Shown: positions 26,642 to 34,772, numbered from the stretch's first letter. The stretch: 64,000 nt of DNA from an uncultured Eubacteriales bacterium (GCA_934365155.1 CAKRMZ010000001.1:1-64000), one strand, 5' to 3'. Notes: generated by a model not told the origin, from the letters alone. Program-made: numbers and translations.

Positions 26642-27133
26642 ATGGAAGCAAAAGAAAAAAAGGCAAGAAAACTTCCCTTTAATATTATCGATGTCATCAT
26701 TATCCTTGCCGTCCTTGCATTAGGCGCCGGAATTTTTATGCGAATTCAATTAAAGCGGCAATCCGTTTCGAAAGAGCTTCAAACGGTGACTGTAACAGTA
26801 AAAGTTCGCCGTGTTCTTGCGCAAACCGATGCGTTAATCTCAAAGGGCGATGTATTTTATCAAAAATCCGACATGACTAAACTCGGCGAGGTGTCTTCCA
26901 AAGAGTTATTCCCCGCTGTCATCTATACAGCCGGTCCGGACGGCAAATTAATTCGCAGTGAATATGATTTGAACGACCGTGTTGATATGGTAATCGCTCT
27001 TGCCGTTGAAGGAATATCCTCAGAAAGCGGCTTTTTGATAGCCGGATCCAAATATATCGCACCGGGAAGCTCACTCACCATGATTTCAGGCGATCTTGAA
27101 TTATTCGTTCAGGTTTTAAAAATCGATTCATAA
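26642..27133 (+). CDS. DUF4330-like single-pass membrane protein, copy 2
   Basis: 163 residues with the same plan as the preceding gene: LPFNIIDVIIILAVLALGAG helix near the N-terminus, then a beta-rich external domain (VTVKVRRVLAQTDALISKGD). The two differ strongly outside the shared core, so the duplication is old. GAGGTG overlaps the previous stop. Last gene before the terminator at 27144. Function unknown. Confidence 0.7.
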   Translation: MEAKEKKARKLPFNIIDVIIILAVLALGAGIFMRIQLKRQSVSKELQTVTVTVKVRRVLAQTDALISKGDVFYQKSDMTKLGEVSSKELFPAVIYTAGPDGKLIRSEYDLNDRVDMVIALAVEGISSESGFLIAGSKYIAPGSSLTMISGDLELFVQVLKIDS

Positions 27134-27143
27134 TATTTTAAAT

Positions 27144-27186
27144 AAAGGGTGTCCCAAGACAACATCATGCGTCAGGGACACCCTTT
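27144..27186. terminator. Bidirectional terminator between the rimM operon and hprK
   Basis: AAAGGGTGTCCC pairs with GGGACACCCTTT over a 19-nt loop; A and T tracts on both flanks suit convergent transcripts. Confidence 0.8.
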
Positions 27187-27239
27187 GCTATATAATTCAT
27201 TCGATTTAAAAACGCGATACCCGGCAAAGCCGATTTCCA

Positions 27240-28178
27240 TCATTGTGCGGGGAATTCGATATGACTCAATAATTTCTTATTGAATTCTACGGCAGAATTG
27301 TACCCCATTTCCTTCAAACGGCTGTTCATAGCGGCAATCTCAATAATTACGGCAAGATTTCGTCCGGGTTTTACCGGAATGGTATTCGTGGGTACGCTGA
27401 TCCCCATGATATCGGTAAACTCGGATTCCAAGCCAAGGCGGTCATACATTTTCCCCTGCACCCATGCCTCCAACTTGATGACAAGGTCGATTTTCTCGGT
27501 ATCTTTAATTGCCCCGATACCGAAAATCTTGCTGACATCCACAACACCGATTCCGCGGAGCTCCACATAATGGCGAATCAACTCCGGCGCAGCTCCGACT
27601 AAAGTTGTTTCAGACACACGACGTATCTCTACCGCATCATCCGCGATTAAACGATGTCCACGCTTCACCAGTTCAATGGCTGTCTCGCTTTTTCCGATTC
27701 CGCTGTCGCCTAAAATCAGAATTCCCTCTCCGTATACTTCCACCAGCACACCGTGACGGGTAATACTGGGAGCCAGCTCCACATTCAAATAGGCAATTAA
27801 GCCCGCCATAAAATGAGAGGTTTCCAGTTTGGTTCTTAAAATCGGCACGCCGTATTCCGAAGCCATCGTCATGAACGGCTCGGGAACCTCTAACGAACTG
27901 GTAAAAACAACCGCCACCGGATTTTTAGATAAAAACTGATATACACAGGTATTGAGCACCTCGGCGGAAAGCGACATTAAATATTGATGTTCCGCATTCC
28001 CGATGATCTGGATACGGGTAGGTTCAAAACAGCGAAAAAATCCTACCAATTGCAATCCCGGACGGCTGACATCCGACCGTGTAACTCGAATTTCACCGAT
28101 GTTCTCGGGAATGCATATTTGTTCCAAGCTGAATTTATCAATTATCTTTTGCAATGCAATTGTACTGTTGTCATCCAT
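27240..28178 (-). CDS. hprK: HPr kinase/phosphorylase
   Basis: Phosphorylates HPr on Ser-46 and reverses it, the central switch of carbon catabolite repression in Firmicutes. The C-terminal domain holds Walker A GDSGIGKSE, the catalytic ADDAVEI segment and the family signature ELRGIGVVDV. The ATG at 28178 (312 residues, usual length ~310) has GAAGGAGA upstream; a TTG at 28196 is rejected because it lies in that ribosome site. It has its own promoter (28241-28269) at the edge of the prophage scrap. Confidence 0.97.
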   Translation of the reverse strand: MDDNSTIALQKIIDKFSLEQICIPENIGEIRVTRSDVSRPGLQLVGFFRCFEPTRIQIIGNAEHQYLMSLSAEVLNTCVYQFLSKNPVAVVFTSSLEVPEPFMTMASEYGVPILRTKLETSHFMAGLIAYLNVELAPSITRHGVLVEVYGEGILILGDSGIGKSETAIELVKRGHRLIADDAVEIRRVSETTLVGAAPELIRHYVELRGIGVVDVSKIFGIGAIKDTEKIDLVIKLEAWVQGKMYDRLGLESEFTDIMGISVPTNTIPVKPGRNLAVIIEIAAMNSRLKEMGYNSAVEFNKKLLSHIEFPAQ

Positions 28179-28240
28179 ATATGCTTTCTCCTTCAATTCA
28201 AAGTCTGCAATCTTCCGATTTTTTTATTTCATTTGTTTTC

Positions 28241-28269
28241 ATTATACTATATATTTATTCAGTTTGCAA
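28241..28269 (-). promoter_or_regulatory. Promoter of hprK
   Basis: Minus strand TTGCAA (28264-28269), 17-nt spacer, TATAAT (28241-28246). Confidence 0.75.
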
Positions 28270-28273
28270 GTGA

Positions 28274-28618
28274 CTAAAGCACAGTGATTTCGGCGTCAAG
28301 AAGTGCTACCTTCAAAGCAGAATCAATTTTCGTCTGCTGAAGTTCCGTTTCCATCTGCTGAATCTTTGTTTCATATTCGGTGATTTTGGACTGAAGTGCT
28401 TCATTGCCGGCATTGTCCTTTTTCATCTGTGCAATCAAGGCAGCGGATTCACCGTGCTGTTTGGTAAGGGCATCAAAATCAGTTTTCAGTTTACCATAGC
28501 GAATATCAAGATTTTCTTCACCTGCGGTAAAGATTTTATTCTGTTTCATTTCCCCAATGGTTTCTTCAACTGCTTTATCATCCAAACCTTTTGCTTTGAG
28601 AATTTCCTGTAAAGTCAT
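28274..28618 (-). pseudogene. Truncated phage scaffold protein (GP20-like), C-terminus lost
   Basis: 114 residues with the GP20-type phage minor structural/scaffold pattern: LDIRYGKLKTDFDALTKQHG, then a coiled coil with GNEALQSKITEYETKIQQ and QQTKIDSALKVALLDAE. Family members continue well beyond this last motif; here the frame ends a few codons later (ITVL), right at the hprK promoter, so the 3' part has been deleted. GAGGAA precedes ATG 28618. In an intact phage this follows the minor head protein gene, as it does here. It is unlikely to act alone. Confidence 0.7.
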
Positions 28619-28711
28619 TGTTTATTTCCTCACTTTCAAATTACGATTTTTACAAGTTTCGTCTTGCTTTGAAATACTCTGTTTTACTTCTGACTTTTGA
28701 AGAAGGGTATG

Positions 28712-28741
28712 AAAAAAGCACCCTGCAAACGCAAGATGCTT
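28712..28741 (-). terminator. Terminator after the candidate immunity gene
   Basis: On the minus strand AAGCATCTTGC-GTTT-GCAGGGTGCTT forms 11 pairs (some G-T) and is followed by TTTTTTC. It isolates the toxin/immunity pair from the scaffold fragment. Confidence 0.85.
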
Positions 28742-28758
28742 GAATCAATATAAAATGT

Positions 28759-28971
28759 TTATCGCCTGTCTTTGAAAAAGTCCTTCCAATATGGGTTTTC
28801 CTTGTCAAAGATTTCTTTTTGTTCAGGTGTCAGATTGTGCGGATAGTCTGCAAACAAATTAAACACCTTTTTCTTGTCAAAACTGAAAAGGAATTCACCG
28901 TCCCTGTCAGATGTATCAACCCACCAAACTTGTTCGGCTTCACTCTCTTTATAAAATTTATCATCTGACAT
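28759..28971 (-). CDS. Small acidic protein, candidate immunity partner of the MuF-fused toxin
   Basis: 70 residues, acidic and aromatic-rich (EAEQVWWVDTSDRDGEFLFS), with no signal peptide or membrane segment. Start ATG 28971 (GGGGGC upstream) overlaps the end of the toxin-bearing gene by 11 nt, and a terminator follows its stop. Position, size and charge are those of an immunity protein for a polymorphic toxin. I do not recognise it from any characterised family, so the role is inferred purely from context. Confidence 0.55.
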   Translation of the reverse strand: MSDDKFYKESEAEQVWWVDTSDRDGEFLFSFDKKKVFNLFADYPHNLTPEQKEIFDKENPYWKDFFKDRR

Positions 28972-30031
28972 TTCCGGTAGCCCCCTTTCGTTGTTTAGCA
29001 GTATCAGTGTTAATATAACCAAGAATTGTTCTGAAATCATCGCCATTTAACTGACTAATATCAGTCGCATAGGCGGTTGAATAATAAGCGGAAGATGAAG
29101 TGCATCCAAATCTATGTTTTAAGGTTGTGGTGACATCACCAAAGTCATTCCAACCATTTCTGTCGGACTTCGGGTGTTGCAGTTCAAGATATTGAAGAAT
29201 CCCCTTATTCTTTCTGACTATTGCCGCGTGTGTTCCAACAGATAAATAATACTCAGAACCTTCTTGAAGTTGTTCGAGAATTCGTTTCCCGTTTGTCAGA
29301 TTGCTTTTTGCAGAATCCTCAACAATAGATTTTACACCTAAATCCTTAAACATATTGATTTTATTAAGTTTACTACTAAACCACCTTCTGCTCTCACCAT
29401 CTCGAAAATCAAGGACATTCCAACCTTGTTTTTGCCCAGCATATGCTAACGCAACAGAAGCACAAGAACCTTTTGTTAAATCCCCGCCCGATATGGTATG
29501 AATAATTTCTTTATTCGTCAGGATATTAGAATTAAGAAGAACTTCATTATAATCAATACCTTTTGACTGTAACGCTTTACTTGTAGTGGTTTCAATTGCT
29601 GTAAAATTAATTTTACCACCTTTTTGCGAATTTTTCAAGGCAGGTATCTTTGGTGAAATCTTCTGGGCTTCCTTCAGATATTTTTCTTTGAAATCCTGAT
29701 AACCGGTTGTTTCAATGAACCCACCTGTTTCATTGTTCCACTTCTGATAGGTTGTTTCATTTTTAACTGCCCATCTTGCCCTTTGCAGAACACAGCAGCG
29801 ACAGTTGCAATCTTCCGAAGCGATACCGAATTTACCCGGGCAATCAACTTTCATCCCGCCGACTTCAAACGGTTCATCGAGTTCACGGATTTGCCCGTGA
29901 AGCTTGCGATGATTGGTTCGTGTACATCCATCGAGAACTGCATTCCATTGTTTTACGATGTCAGCAAGTGCAGATGTATAATTCTTTGTAAGAGAATCGA
30001 TATATTTATATAATATTTCATTCTCCGTCCG
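28961..30031 (-). pseudogene. 5'-truncated phage MuF-type minor head protein with C-terminal papain-fold-like toxin domain
   Basis: The frame is open from 30031 to 28961 but an in-frame TAA at 30034-30032 cuts it off and no ATG, GTG or TTG precedes ATG 29854. The upstream part encodes the MuF minor-head motif (TRTNHRKLHGQIRELDEPF) and continues as PGKFGIASEDCNCRCCVLQR, typical of phage head morphogenesis proteins. A linker leads to a C-terminal domain with GSCASVALAYAGQKQGW (Cys ~131 counted from 29854), GTHAAIVRK (His ~209) and YLELQHP, a Cys-His-polar order seen in papain-fold toxins and deamidases. MuF proteins carrying toxin tails are an established phage polymorphic-toxin class. Whether the remnant is translated from 29854 is unknown. 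Confidence 0.65.
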
Positions 30032-30049
30032 TTATTAATCGATTCAGAC

Positions 30050-30079
30050 TTGAAAAAACGGGTGGAATTGTGATAAAAT
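30050..30079 (+). promoter_or_regulatory. Promoter of trpS
   Basis: TTGAAA (30050-30055), 18-nt spacer, TAAAAT (30074-30079). The leader to the start codon is only ~60 nt, too short for a T-box. Confidence 0.6.
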
Positions 30080-30144
30080 AATAATATAATAATGTTTTGC
30101 ATGCTGCTCGATACAGCATGACCGATACTATAACAGAGGCCTGT

Positions 30145-31158
30145 ATGACAAACAATATCAATTTACACAAATCCATTGTTTTCTCCGGAGTGCAGCCCAG
30201 CGGAAATCTTACCATCGGAAATTATCTCGGTGCAATTAAAAACTGGAAGCACTTTGAGCAAGACTATAATTCCATCTACTGCGTTGTTGATTTGCATGCG
30301 ATCACCTTGCGTCAGGATCCGGCTCTTTTACGGAAGCGCACATTAGAGACATTGGCTGTTTTTATTGCCTGCGGACTGGATGTTCAAAAGAACACACTTT
30401 TTATTCAGAGTCATGTTCATGAACATGCCGAGCTTGCATGGGTATTGAATTGCTACTCCATGTTCGGAGAGCTTTCCCGCATGACACAATTCAAAGACAA
30501 AAGCCAAAAACATGCCAACAACATTAACGCCGGTCTGTTTACCTACCCCGTTTTAATGGCTGCCGATATTTTGCTGTATCAAACATCCATTGTACCGGTC
30601 GGTATTGACCAAAAACAGCATGTGGAATTAGCACGCAATATCGCGCAACGATTTAATTCGATTTATTCGGACACTTTTGTAATTCCGGAACCGTGGATTC
30701 CGCAACACGGAACCAAAATCATGTCCTTAGCCGAGCCGGATAAAAAGATGAGCAAATCCGATGAGAATCCCAATGCCACCATCCGCATTTTGGACTCAAA
30801 GGACGATATCATCCGCAAGTTTAAACGTGCCGTTACGGACAGCGGCTCGGAAATAAAATTCTCCCCGGACAAGCCCGGCATCAGCAACCTCATGACCATC
30901 TATTCCTGCTTCAACGGAAAAAGCATGGAAGAAATCGAACGGGAATTTGAAGGACGCGGTTACGGAGAATTCAAATTAGCCGTAGGCGAAACCTGTGCAG
31001 ACTGCCTCTCTCATATCCGCGAAGAATTCGCTAAGCTTTCATCAGACAAAGCTTACCTTGAAAAAATCGCCAAAGACGGAGCGGAACGCGCGTCGTATCT
31101 TGCCCGTAAAACCTTAAGTAAAGTATATCGAAAAGTCGGTTTTTTAGCCAAAACATAA
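30145..31158 (+). CDS. trpS: Tryptophan--tRNA ligase
   Basis: Class I synthetase charging tRNA-Trp. The HIGH-equivalent lies in SGVQPSGNLTIGNYLGAI and the KMSKS loop in DKKMSKSDENP; PVGIDQKQHVELARNIA is the family signature. The ATG at 30145 (338 residues, typical of short bacterial TrpRS) has AGAGG upstream. Starts at 30097 or 30121 are rejected because they lack ribosome sites and would add residues absent from the family. Confidence 0.98.
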   Translation: MTNNINLHKSIVFSGVQPSGNLTIGNYLGAIKNWKHFEQDYNSIYCVVDLHAITLRQDPALLRKRTLETLAVFIACGLDVQKNTLFIQSHVHEHAELAWVLNCYSMFGELSRMTQFKDKSQKHANNINAGLFTYPVLMAADILLYQTSIVPVGIDQKQHVELARNIAQRFNSIYSDTFVIPEPWIPQHGTKIMSLAEPDKKMSKSDENPNATIRILDSKDDIIRKFKRAVTDSGSEIKFSPDKPGISNLMTIYSCFNGKSMEEIEREFEGRGYGEFKLAVGETCADCLSHIREEFAKLSSDKAYLEKIAKDGAERASYLARKTLSKVYRKVGFLAKT

Positions 31159-31195
31159 TCGGAACCGAAACCGTAAAATAAAGGAGTAAAGTCCA

Positions 31196-32311
31196 ATGAA
31201 TTACAGTGTAATTTTAGGCATTGCCGCCGTACTGTGCGCCGGCATTTTAGCCTTTGTAGCAACCCCTTTGGTGCGTGTGCTCGCGTATGCGCTCGGTGCC
31301 ATCGACGTACCCCGTGACAACCGTCGCATGCATAAATCTCCGGTCCCGCGTATGGGCGGTTTAGCCATTTTCCTTGCCTTTGTAATTACTACCCTTGCCT
31401 TTTGTGAATATTCCTCTACCTTACTCACCATTTGGTTCGGCGGATTAATTATTGTAGTTTTGGGAATTTTCGATGACATTTTCTCACTCAATCCTTTTGT
31501 GAAACTGCTTGTGCAAATCGGTGTTGCCCTCATCGCGGTTTATCAAGGTATCATTATTGAACGCATTCATATTTTCGGGCACTATATTTCGTTCGGTATA
31601 TTTTCGATTCCGATCACAATTATATGGATCACAGGTCTTATCAATGCAATCAATTTAATCGACGGTCTGGATGGACTCGCCTGCGGAGTCAGTGCAATTT
31701 GCTCGGTCACACTGACCGTTGTCACATTGATGTTCGCGGAACCGCTGTTTGCTTTAGTCACTGCAATTTTGGCCGGTTCCTGCATCGGTTTTCTTCCCTT
31801 TAACTCAAATCCTGCCAAGATTTTCATGGGCGATACCGGCGCGATGTTTTTGGGATATACGCTATCCATACTGTCCATCCAAGGGCTTTTCAAAATGCAC
31901 ACCGTTCTTGCCTTTATCATTCCGCTGTTCGTATTCGGATTGCCGCTTTTGGATACCATGTGGTCATTTATTCGCCGTATCTTTTCGGGAAAATCCCCGT
32001 TTGTCGGCGATAAAAAGCATATTCACCACCGACTGATTGCCATGGGCTTCAACCAAAAGCAATCCACCTTGATTCTGTATTCGATTTGCGGCATGATGGG
32101 AATCGCCGCTATCATGTTTTCCGCTGAGCGGATTATTTCCGGTATTATTATCCTGTTTTTCGCATTTGCTTTTGAAGCCGGTATTTATTTCTGTCTGAAA
32201 TCTCAAAAGCATCGCTCCAATTTAGGGCTGAATTTATCGGCTCCTCCGGCAGATTCATCGGAAGATTCCAAAGAGAGCGAAGCTTCCAAAGACAGTTCCC
32301 CCCAAGAATAA
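31196..32311 (+). CDS. Undecaprenyl-phosphate N-acetylhexosamine-1-phosphate transferase (TagO/WecA family)
   Basis: Integral membrane enzyme that loads the first amino-sugar phosphate onto undecaprenyl phosphate for teichoic acid or other surface glycans. About ten hydrophobic helices. The family motifs are visible: PVPRMGGLAIF, DDIFSLNPFVKLLVQI, NLIDGLDGLACG, FNSNPAKIFMGDTGAMFLG and the His-rich loop DKKHIHHRLIAMGF. The last ~25 residues are a Ser/Glu-rich cytosolic tail. AAGGAG precedes ATG 31196. It lies 37 nt after trpS and ends at a terminator. Sugar specificity cannot be read. Confidence 0.92.
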   Translation: MNYSVILGIAAVLCAGILAFVATPLVRVLAYALGAIDVPRDNRRMHKSPVPRMGGLAIFLAFVITTLAFCEYSSTLLTIWFGGLIIVVLGIFDDIFSLNPFVKLLVQIGVALIAVYQGIIIERIHIFGHYISFGIFSIPITIIWITGLINAINLIDGLDGLACGVSAICSVTLTVVTLMFAEPLFALVTAILAGSCIGFLPFNSNPAKIFMGDTGAMFLGYTLSILSIQGLFKMHTVLAFIIPLFVFGLPLLDTMWSFIRRIFSGKSPFVGDKKHIHHRLIAMGFNQKQSTLILYSICGMMGIAAIMFSAERIISGIIILFFAFAFEAGIYFCLKSQKHRSNLGLNLSAPPADSSEDSKESEASKDSSPQE

Positions 32312-32325
32312 AAAATCAAATAAAA

Positions 32326-32370
32326 CAGGGTGAAGATTTCTCAAAAAAGAGTCTTCACCCTGCTTTTTTA
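32326..32370 (+). terminator. Terminator of trpS-tagO
   Basis: CAGGGTGAAGA / TCTTCACCCTG hairpin followed by CTTTTTTATT; the A-rich left flank may also serve the convergent small-gene cluster. Confidence 0.9.
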
Positions 32371-32395
32371 TTATATTGATTCATCCGATACGGTA

Positions 32396-32722
32396 TTATA
32401 CGGATATCAAAAATAAAATAGCCAGCAAAATCAAAACATCCGGATTGCTTTGATTTCCGGTCAACAGCAACAGCATTACACCAAACAGTACAATATCATC
32501 AAACTCTAAATTTTTGGGAAGCAGCGAACCGATTATGGAATTTCCCGATTCCTTTCCCTTTGTATCCTCCGTATTTTTGCACTCCGGAACATCTTCCTTT
32601 TCCGAGTTTTCCAACAAATCGCCTCGAAGAAGCTGCCCTCGGTAATCCGGAGGAATGCGTCCCGAAAAATTATCCCGAATTTCATGTTTTTCCGAATCAC
32701 TGCCATAACTACGGCTATACAT
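32396..32722 (-). CDS. Hypothetical small membrane protein
   Basis: 108 residues. The first ~70 are hydrophilic (Ser, Asp, Glu, Lys rich); the C-terminal ~40 are two closely spaced hydrophobic stretches, FDDIVLFGVMLLLLTG and NPDVLILLAILFLI, probably a membrane hairpin. AGGAGGAAAT lies before ATG 32722. Third gene of a minus-strand cluster divergent from ctsR (18 nt after the preceding gene). Not recognised; no function is proposed. Confidence 0.7.
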   Translation of the reverse strand: MYSRSYGSDSEKHEIRDNFSGRIPPDYRGQLLRGDLLENSEKEDVPECKNTEDTKGKESGNSIIGSLLPKNLEFDDIVLFGVMLLLLTGNQSNPDVLILLAILFLISV

Positions 32723-32740
32723 ATTTCCTCCTAATTTCAT

Positions 32741-33139
32741 TTATAGTATATTTTTAATCAACGCCGCTATTTCACTCATAGAGAGCATTTTCAATATTTT
32801 ATCAATTCGTTCCTGCCGCTGTGGGTTTAAGTACGGTCTAAGCGCCATAAGAAGCGCTATTTTCGGGTCATCCGATTTCTTATCGGCAGGACGGCTGCCG
32901 CTGCCGCCTAAAAGCTTTTGTAACCCTGCCGCAATAACAGCGGAATCTGCTGTCGGCGAAATACCGGAAGGATTGTTTTGCGGCACTTCGGATTTTGGTT
33001 TTTCATTGTCTGTATGACGGTCGGAATCTGAAATATCGCTCTCCGGACGCATGGATTTTACGATCCCCATCACTTTTTGCATCATTTCGGGATTGGAAAG
33101 TACAGCATCCAGTTTGTTTTTCAAATCATCGTTTTCCAA
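32741..33139 (-). CDS. Hypothetical protein with conserved-looking C-terminal helical segment
   Basis: 132 residues, apparently soluble. Helical ends (NDDLKNKLDAVLSNPEMMQK and MALRPYLNPQRQERIDKILK) flank a low-complexity, disordered centre rich in Ser, Asp, Pro and Gly. Translation seems to begin at TTG 33139 with GGTGAG 8 nt upstream. Lies between two other small unknown genes with short gaps, so co-transcription is likely. Not recognised. Confidence 0.65.
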   Translation of the reverse strand: MENDDLKNKLDAVLSNPEMMQKVMGIVKSMRPESDISDSDRHTDNEKPKSEVPQNNPSGISPTADSAVIAAGLQKLLGGSGSRPADKKSDDPKIALLMALRPYLNPQRQERIDKILKMLSMSEIAALIKNIL

Positions 33140-33170
33140 AACAAAAACTCACCGTCCTTTCGTATACTGC

Positions 33171-33419
33171 TTAAAACGACTGTTTTATCTGGTCTGAAAT
33201 TTGCTGTATGACGTCCGGCCCCAATCGGTCTATCAGTTTTCGGATATCCGTCTCCGAAACCTCCTCAAGCTTACGGCGCATTTTTTTTACATCTCGGGTT
33301 GCACGTTCCGCGTGATGAGCATCGGCCCCGGACGCAATCAGCATTGCCTGAATTTTTTGACGCAAACTATCATCATCTAAGCTTAAAAATAAATTAATCG
33401 TATTCTTATCAAATTCCAT
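33171..33419 (-). CDS. Hypothetical small helical protein
   Basis: 82 residues, all-helical in appearance and highly charged (KKMRRKLEEVSETDIRKL). AGGAG lies 7 nt before ATG 33419; a start at 33437 would use the ribosome site as coding sequence. First gene of the three-gene cluster; the promoter must lie in the ~190 nt shared with the ctsR control region. Not recognised. Confidence 0.65.
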   Translation of the reverse strand: MEFDKNTINLFLSLDDDSLRQKIQAMLIASGADAHHAERATRDVKKMRRKLEEVSETDIRKLIDRLGPDVIQQISDQIKQSF

Positions 33420-33611
33420 AATACTACTCCTATCCATATTGGGTTTTAATATATTTTATTCCGATTACAGAAAAAAGTTCTCACTTTTCCGATATATGTT
33501 TTTTACAAATTAATTTCAAAAGGCTCAATAAAAATAAAATTCGAATGCATAATCCGGAAAAATCGTGATACATCCTTGTTTTATTTATGAGATCATTCAA
33601 AATCAATCGTA

Positions 33612-33654
33612 TTTGACTTTTTTGACCTTTACTGACTTTTGACTTTATTTGACC
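33612..33654. promoter_or_regulatory. CtsR operator region (tandem boxes)
   Basis: The plus strand reads TTTGACT-TTA-TTTGACC at 33638-33654, a perfect CtsR heptad pair (reverse complement RGTCAAA) with 3-nt spacing. A second pair, TTTGACT-TT-TTTGACC at 33612-33627, has 2-nt spacing. A weaker, oppositely oriented AGTCAGA-TAA-AGTCAGG lies at ~33699-33715, just before the ribosome site. Confidence 0.9.
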
Positions 33655-33667
33655 TATGATGTATACT
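33639..33667 (+). promoter_or_regulatory. Sigma-A promoter of ctsR-mcsA(-clpC)
   Basis: TTGACT (33639-33644), exact 17-nt spacer, TATACT (33662-33667). The -35 lies inside the perfect CtsR box, so repressor and polymerase compete. Confidence 0.85.
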
Positions 33668-33725
33668 TAGATTGTAAAAAGAGATAATGTATCAAAAAAG
33701 TCAGATAAAGTCAGGAGTTTAAAAA

Positions 33726-34178
33726 ATGATACTTTCCGATATGGTTGCCGACATGATCGAACAAATGCTTCAAAATGCGGACGGAGAAATTGAGATTCAG
33801 CGACGGGCTCTCGCGGACAAGTTCGGTTGTGTGCCCAGTCAAATTAATTACGTCATTGCTTCCCGCTTCACTCCGGAGCGCGGATATATTATTCAAAGCA
33901 AGAGAGGCGGAGGCGGTTATGTCCGCATTATAAAAAAGCAAATGCAAAAAGATAAATATCTCATGCATTTTCTCTACGCGATCGGTGACAGCATTGAAGA
34001 AAAGGATGCCGTTGCCTTTTGTCAAAACTTAGTCGGAAATAATATTCTGAGCAATCGTGAAATGCAGATAATTTGTGCCGCTCTTTCGGAGCAAACACTC
34101 GGGGATATTCCACCGGAAAACCGGGCACACATTCGTGCAAAAATTTTTGTTCATATTATTTTATCTCTGATGCAATGA
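33726..34178 (+). CDS. ctsR: Class III heat-shock repressor CtsR
   Basis: Dimeric winged-helix repressor and thermosensor of clp genes. The N-terminal DNA-binding half has CVPSQINYVIASRFTPERGYIIQSKRG; the following RGGGGYVRI is the glycine-rich wing that senses heat in Bacillus. The C-terminal half is the dimer/McsA-B contact domain. Length 150 is normal. AGGAG lies before ATG 33726. First gene of its operon and autoregulated through the boxes upstream. Confidence 0.96.
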   Translation: MILSDMVADMIEQMLQNADGEIEIQRRALADKFGCVPSQINYVIASRFTPERGYIIQSKRGGGGYVRIIKKQMQKDKYLMHFLYAIGDSIEEKDAVAFCQNLVGNNILSNREMQIICAALSEQTLGDIPPENRAHIRAKIFVHIILSLMQ

Positions 34179-34232
34179 TTATCCATTTAATAATACGATA
34201 ATAATACAATTACAAGTAAGGAGGGAACAGAT

Positions 34233-34724
34233 ATGTTCTGCCAAAACTGCAAAAAAAATGAAGCTACCGTATATTATAAAAAAACCGTTAACAACCATTC
34301 AAAAGAATATCATCTCTGTCCCGCTTGCGCTGAAAATATGGAAAGAGAGGGTGTGATTGATTTTAGATTCCCATTTGAATTTGATTCATTGTTCAATCAA
34401 ATGATGGAACTGCCTTTTATCGATCCGATTTCACTTTTGGGCTTCGACGAAAGAAGCTATTGTCCGTCGCTCGGCATGATTCATTCGCTGAAGGAATCAA
34501 GGGAGAGTCAGACGCATCCGGAAAACCGGACCGAAACAGCGTCCGAAAAATCCCCGTGCACCGGATGTGCAAATACAGAACAAGATTCGAAAGCGCACCC
34601 GATCTCCAAGGAAGCACAGATTCAAGAGCTACAGAAAAAAATGGATCGTGCAGTCGAAACGCAGGAATTTGAAAAAGCCGCAGAATATCGCGATGAAATA
34701 AAGAAACTGAAGGAAAGTGCATAA
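34233..34724 (+). CDS. mcsA: McsA-like zinc-finger/UVR protein
   Basis: Partner of CtsR and Clp in heat and metal stress. It has an N-terminal CxxC pair (FCQNCKKNEATV) and a second pair (HLCPACAEN), a linker with a further CTGC, and a C-terminal UVR motif (VETQEFEKAAEYRDEIKKL). In Bacillus McsA activates the arginine kinase McsB, whose gene normally follows; no McsB is found here. AGGAGGG precedes ATG 34233. Length 163 is close to that of relatives. Confidence 0.9.
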   Translation: MFCQNCKKNEATVYYKKTVNNHSKEYHLCPACAENMEREGVIDFRFPFEFDSLFNQMMELPFIDPISLLGFDERSYCPSLGMIHSLKESRESQTHPENRTETASEKSPCTGCANTEQDSKAHPISKEAQIQELQKKMDRAVETQEFEKAAEYRDEIKKLKESA

Positions 34725-34772
34725 GCACTGCGGCGTGGTTCTTTGATGTAAGAAAAAATTAAAAATATTATA

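Larger units (their letters stand above)
28270..30040 (-). mobile_element. Decayed prophage fragment (head-morphogenesis region)
   Basis: Three phage-type frames in head-gene order (minor head/toxin, small protein, scaffold) are wedged between the hprK promoter and the trpS promoter. Both outer genes are cut. No integrase, terminase, portal, capsid or clear flanking direct repeats are visible, so boundaries are approximate. Confidence 0.7.

Noticed and set aside
30080..30144. T-box riboswitch for trpS
   Set aside because: The leader is only ~60 nt with no specifier stem or terminator/antiterminator pair.
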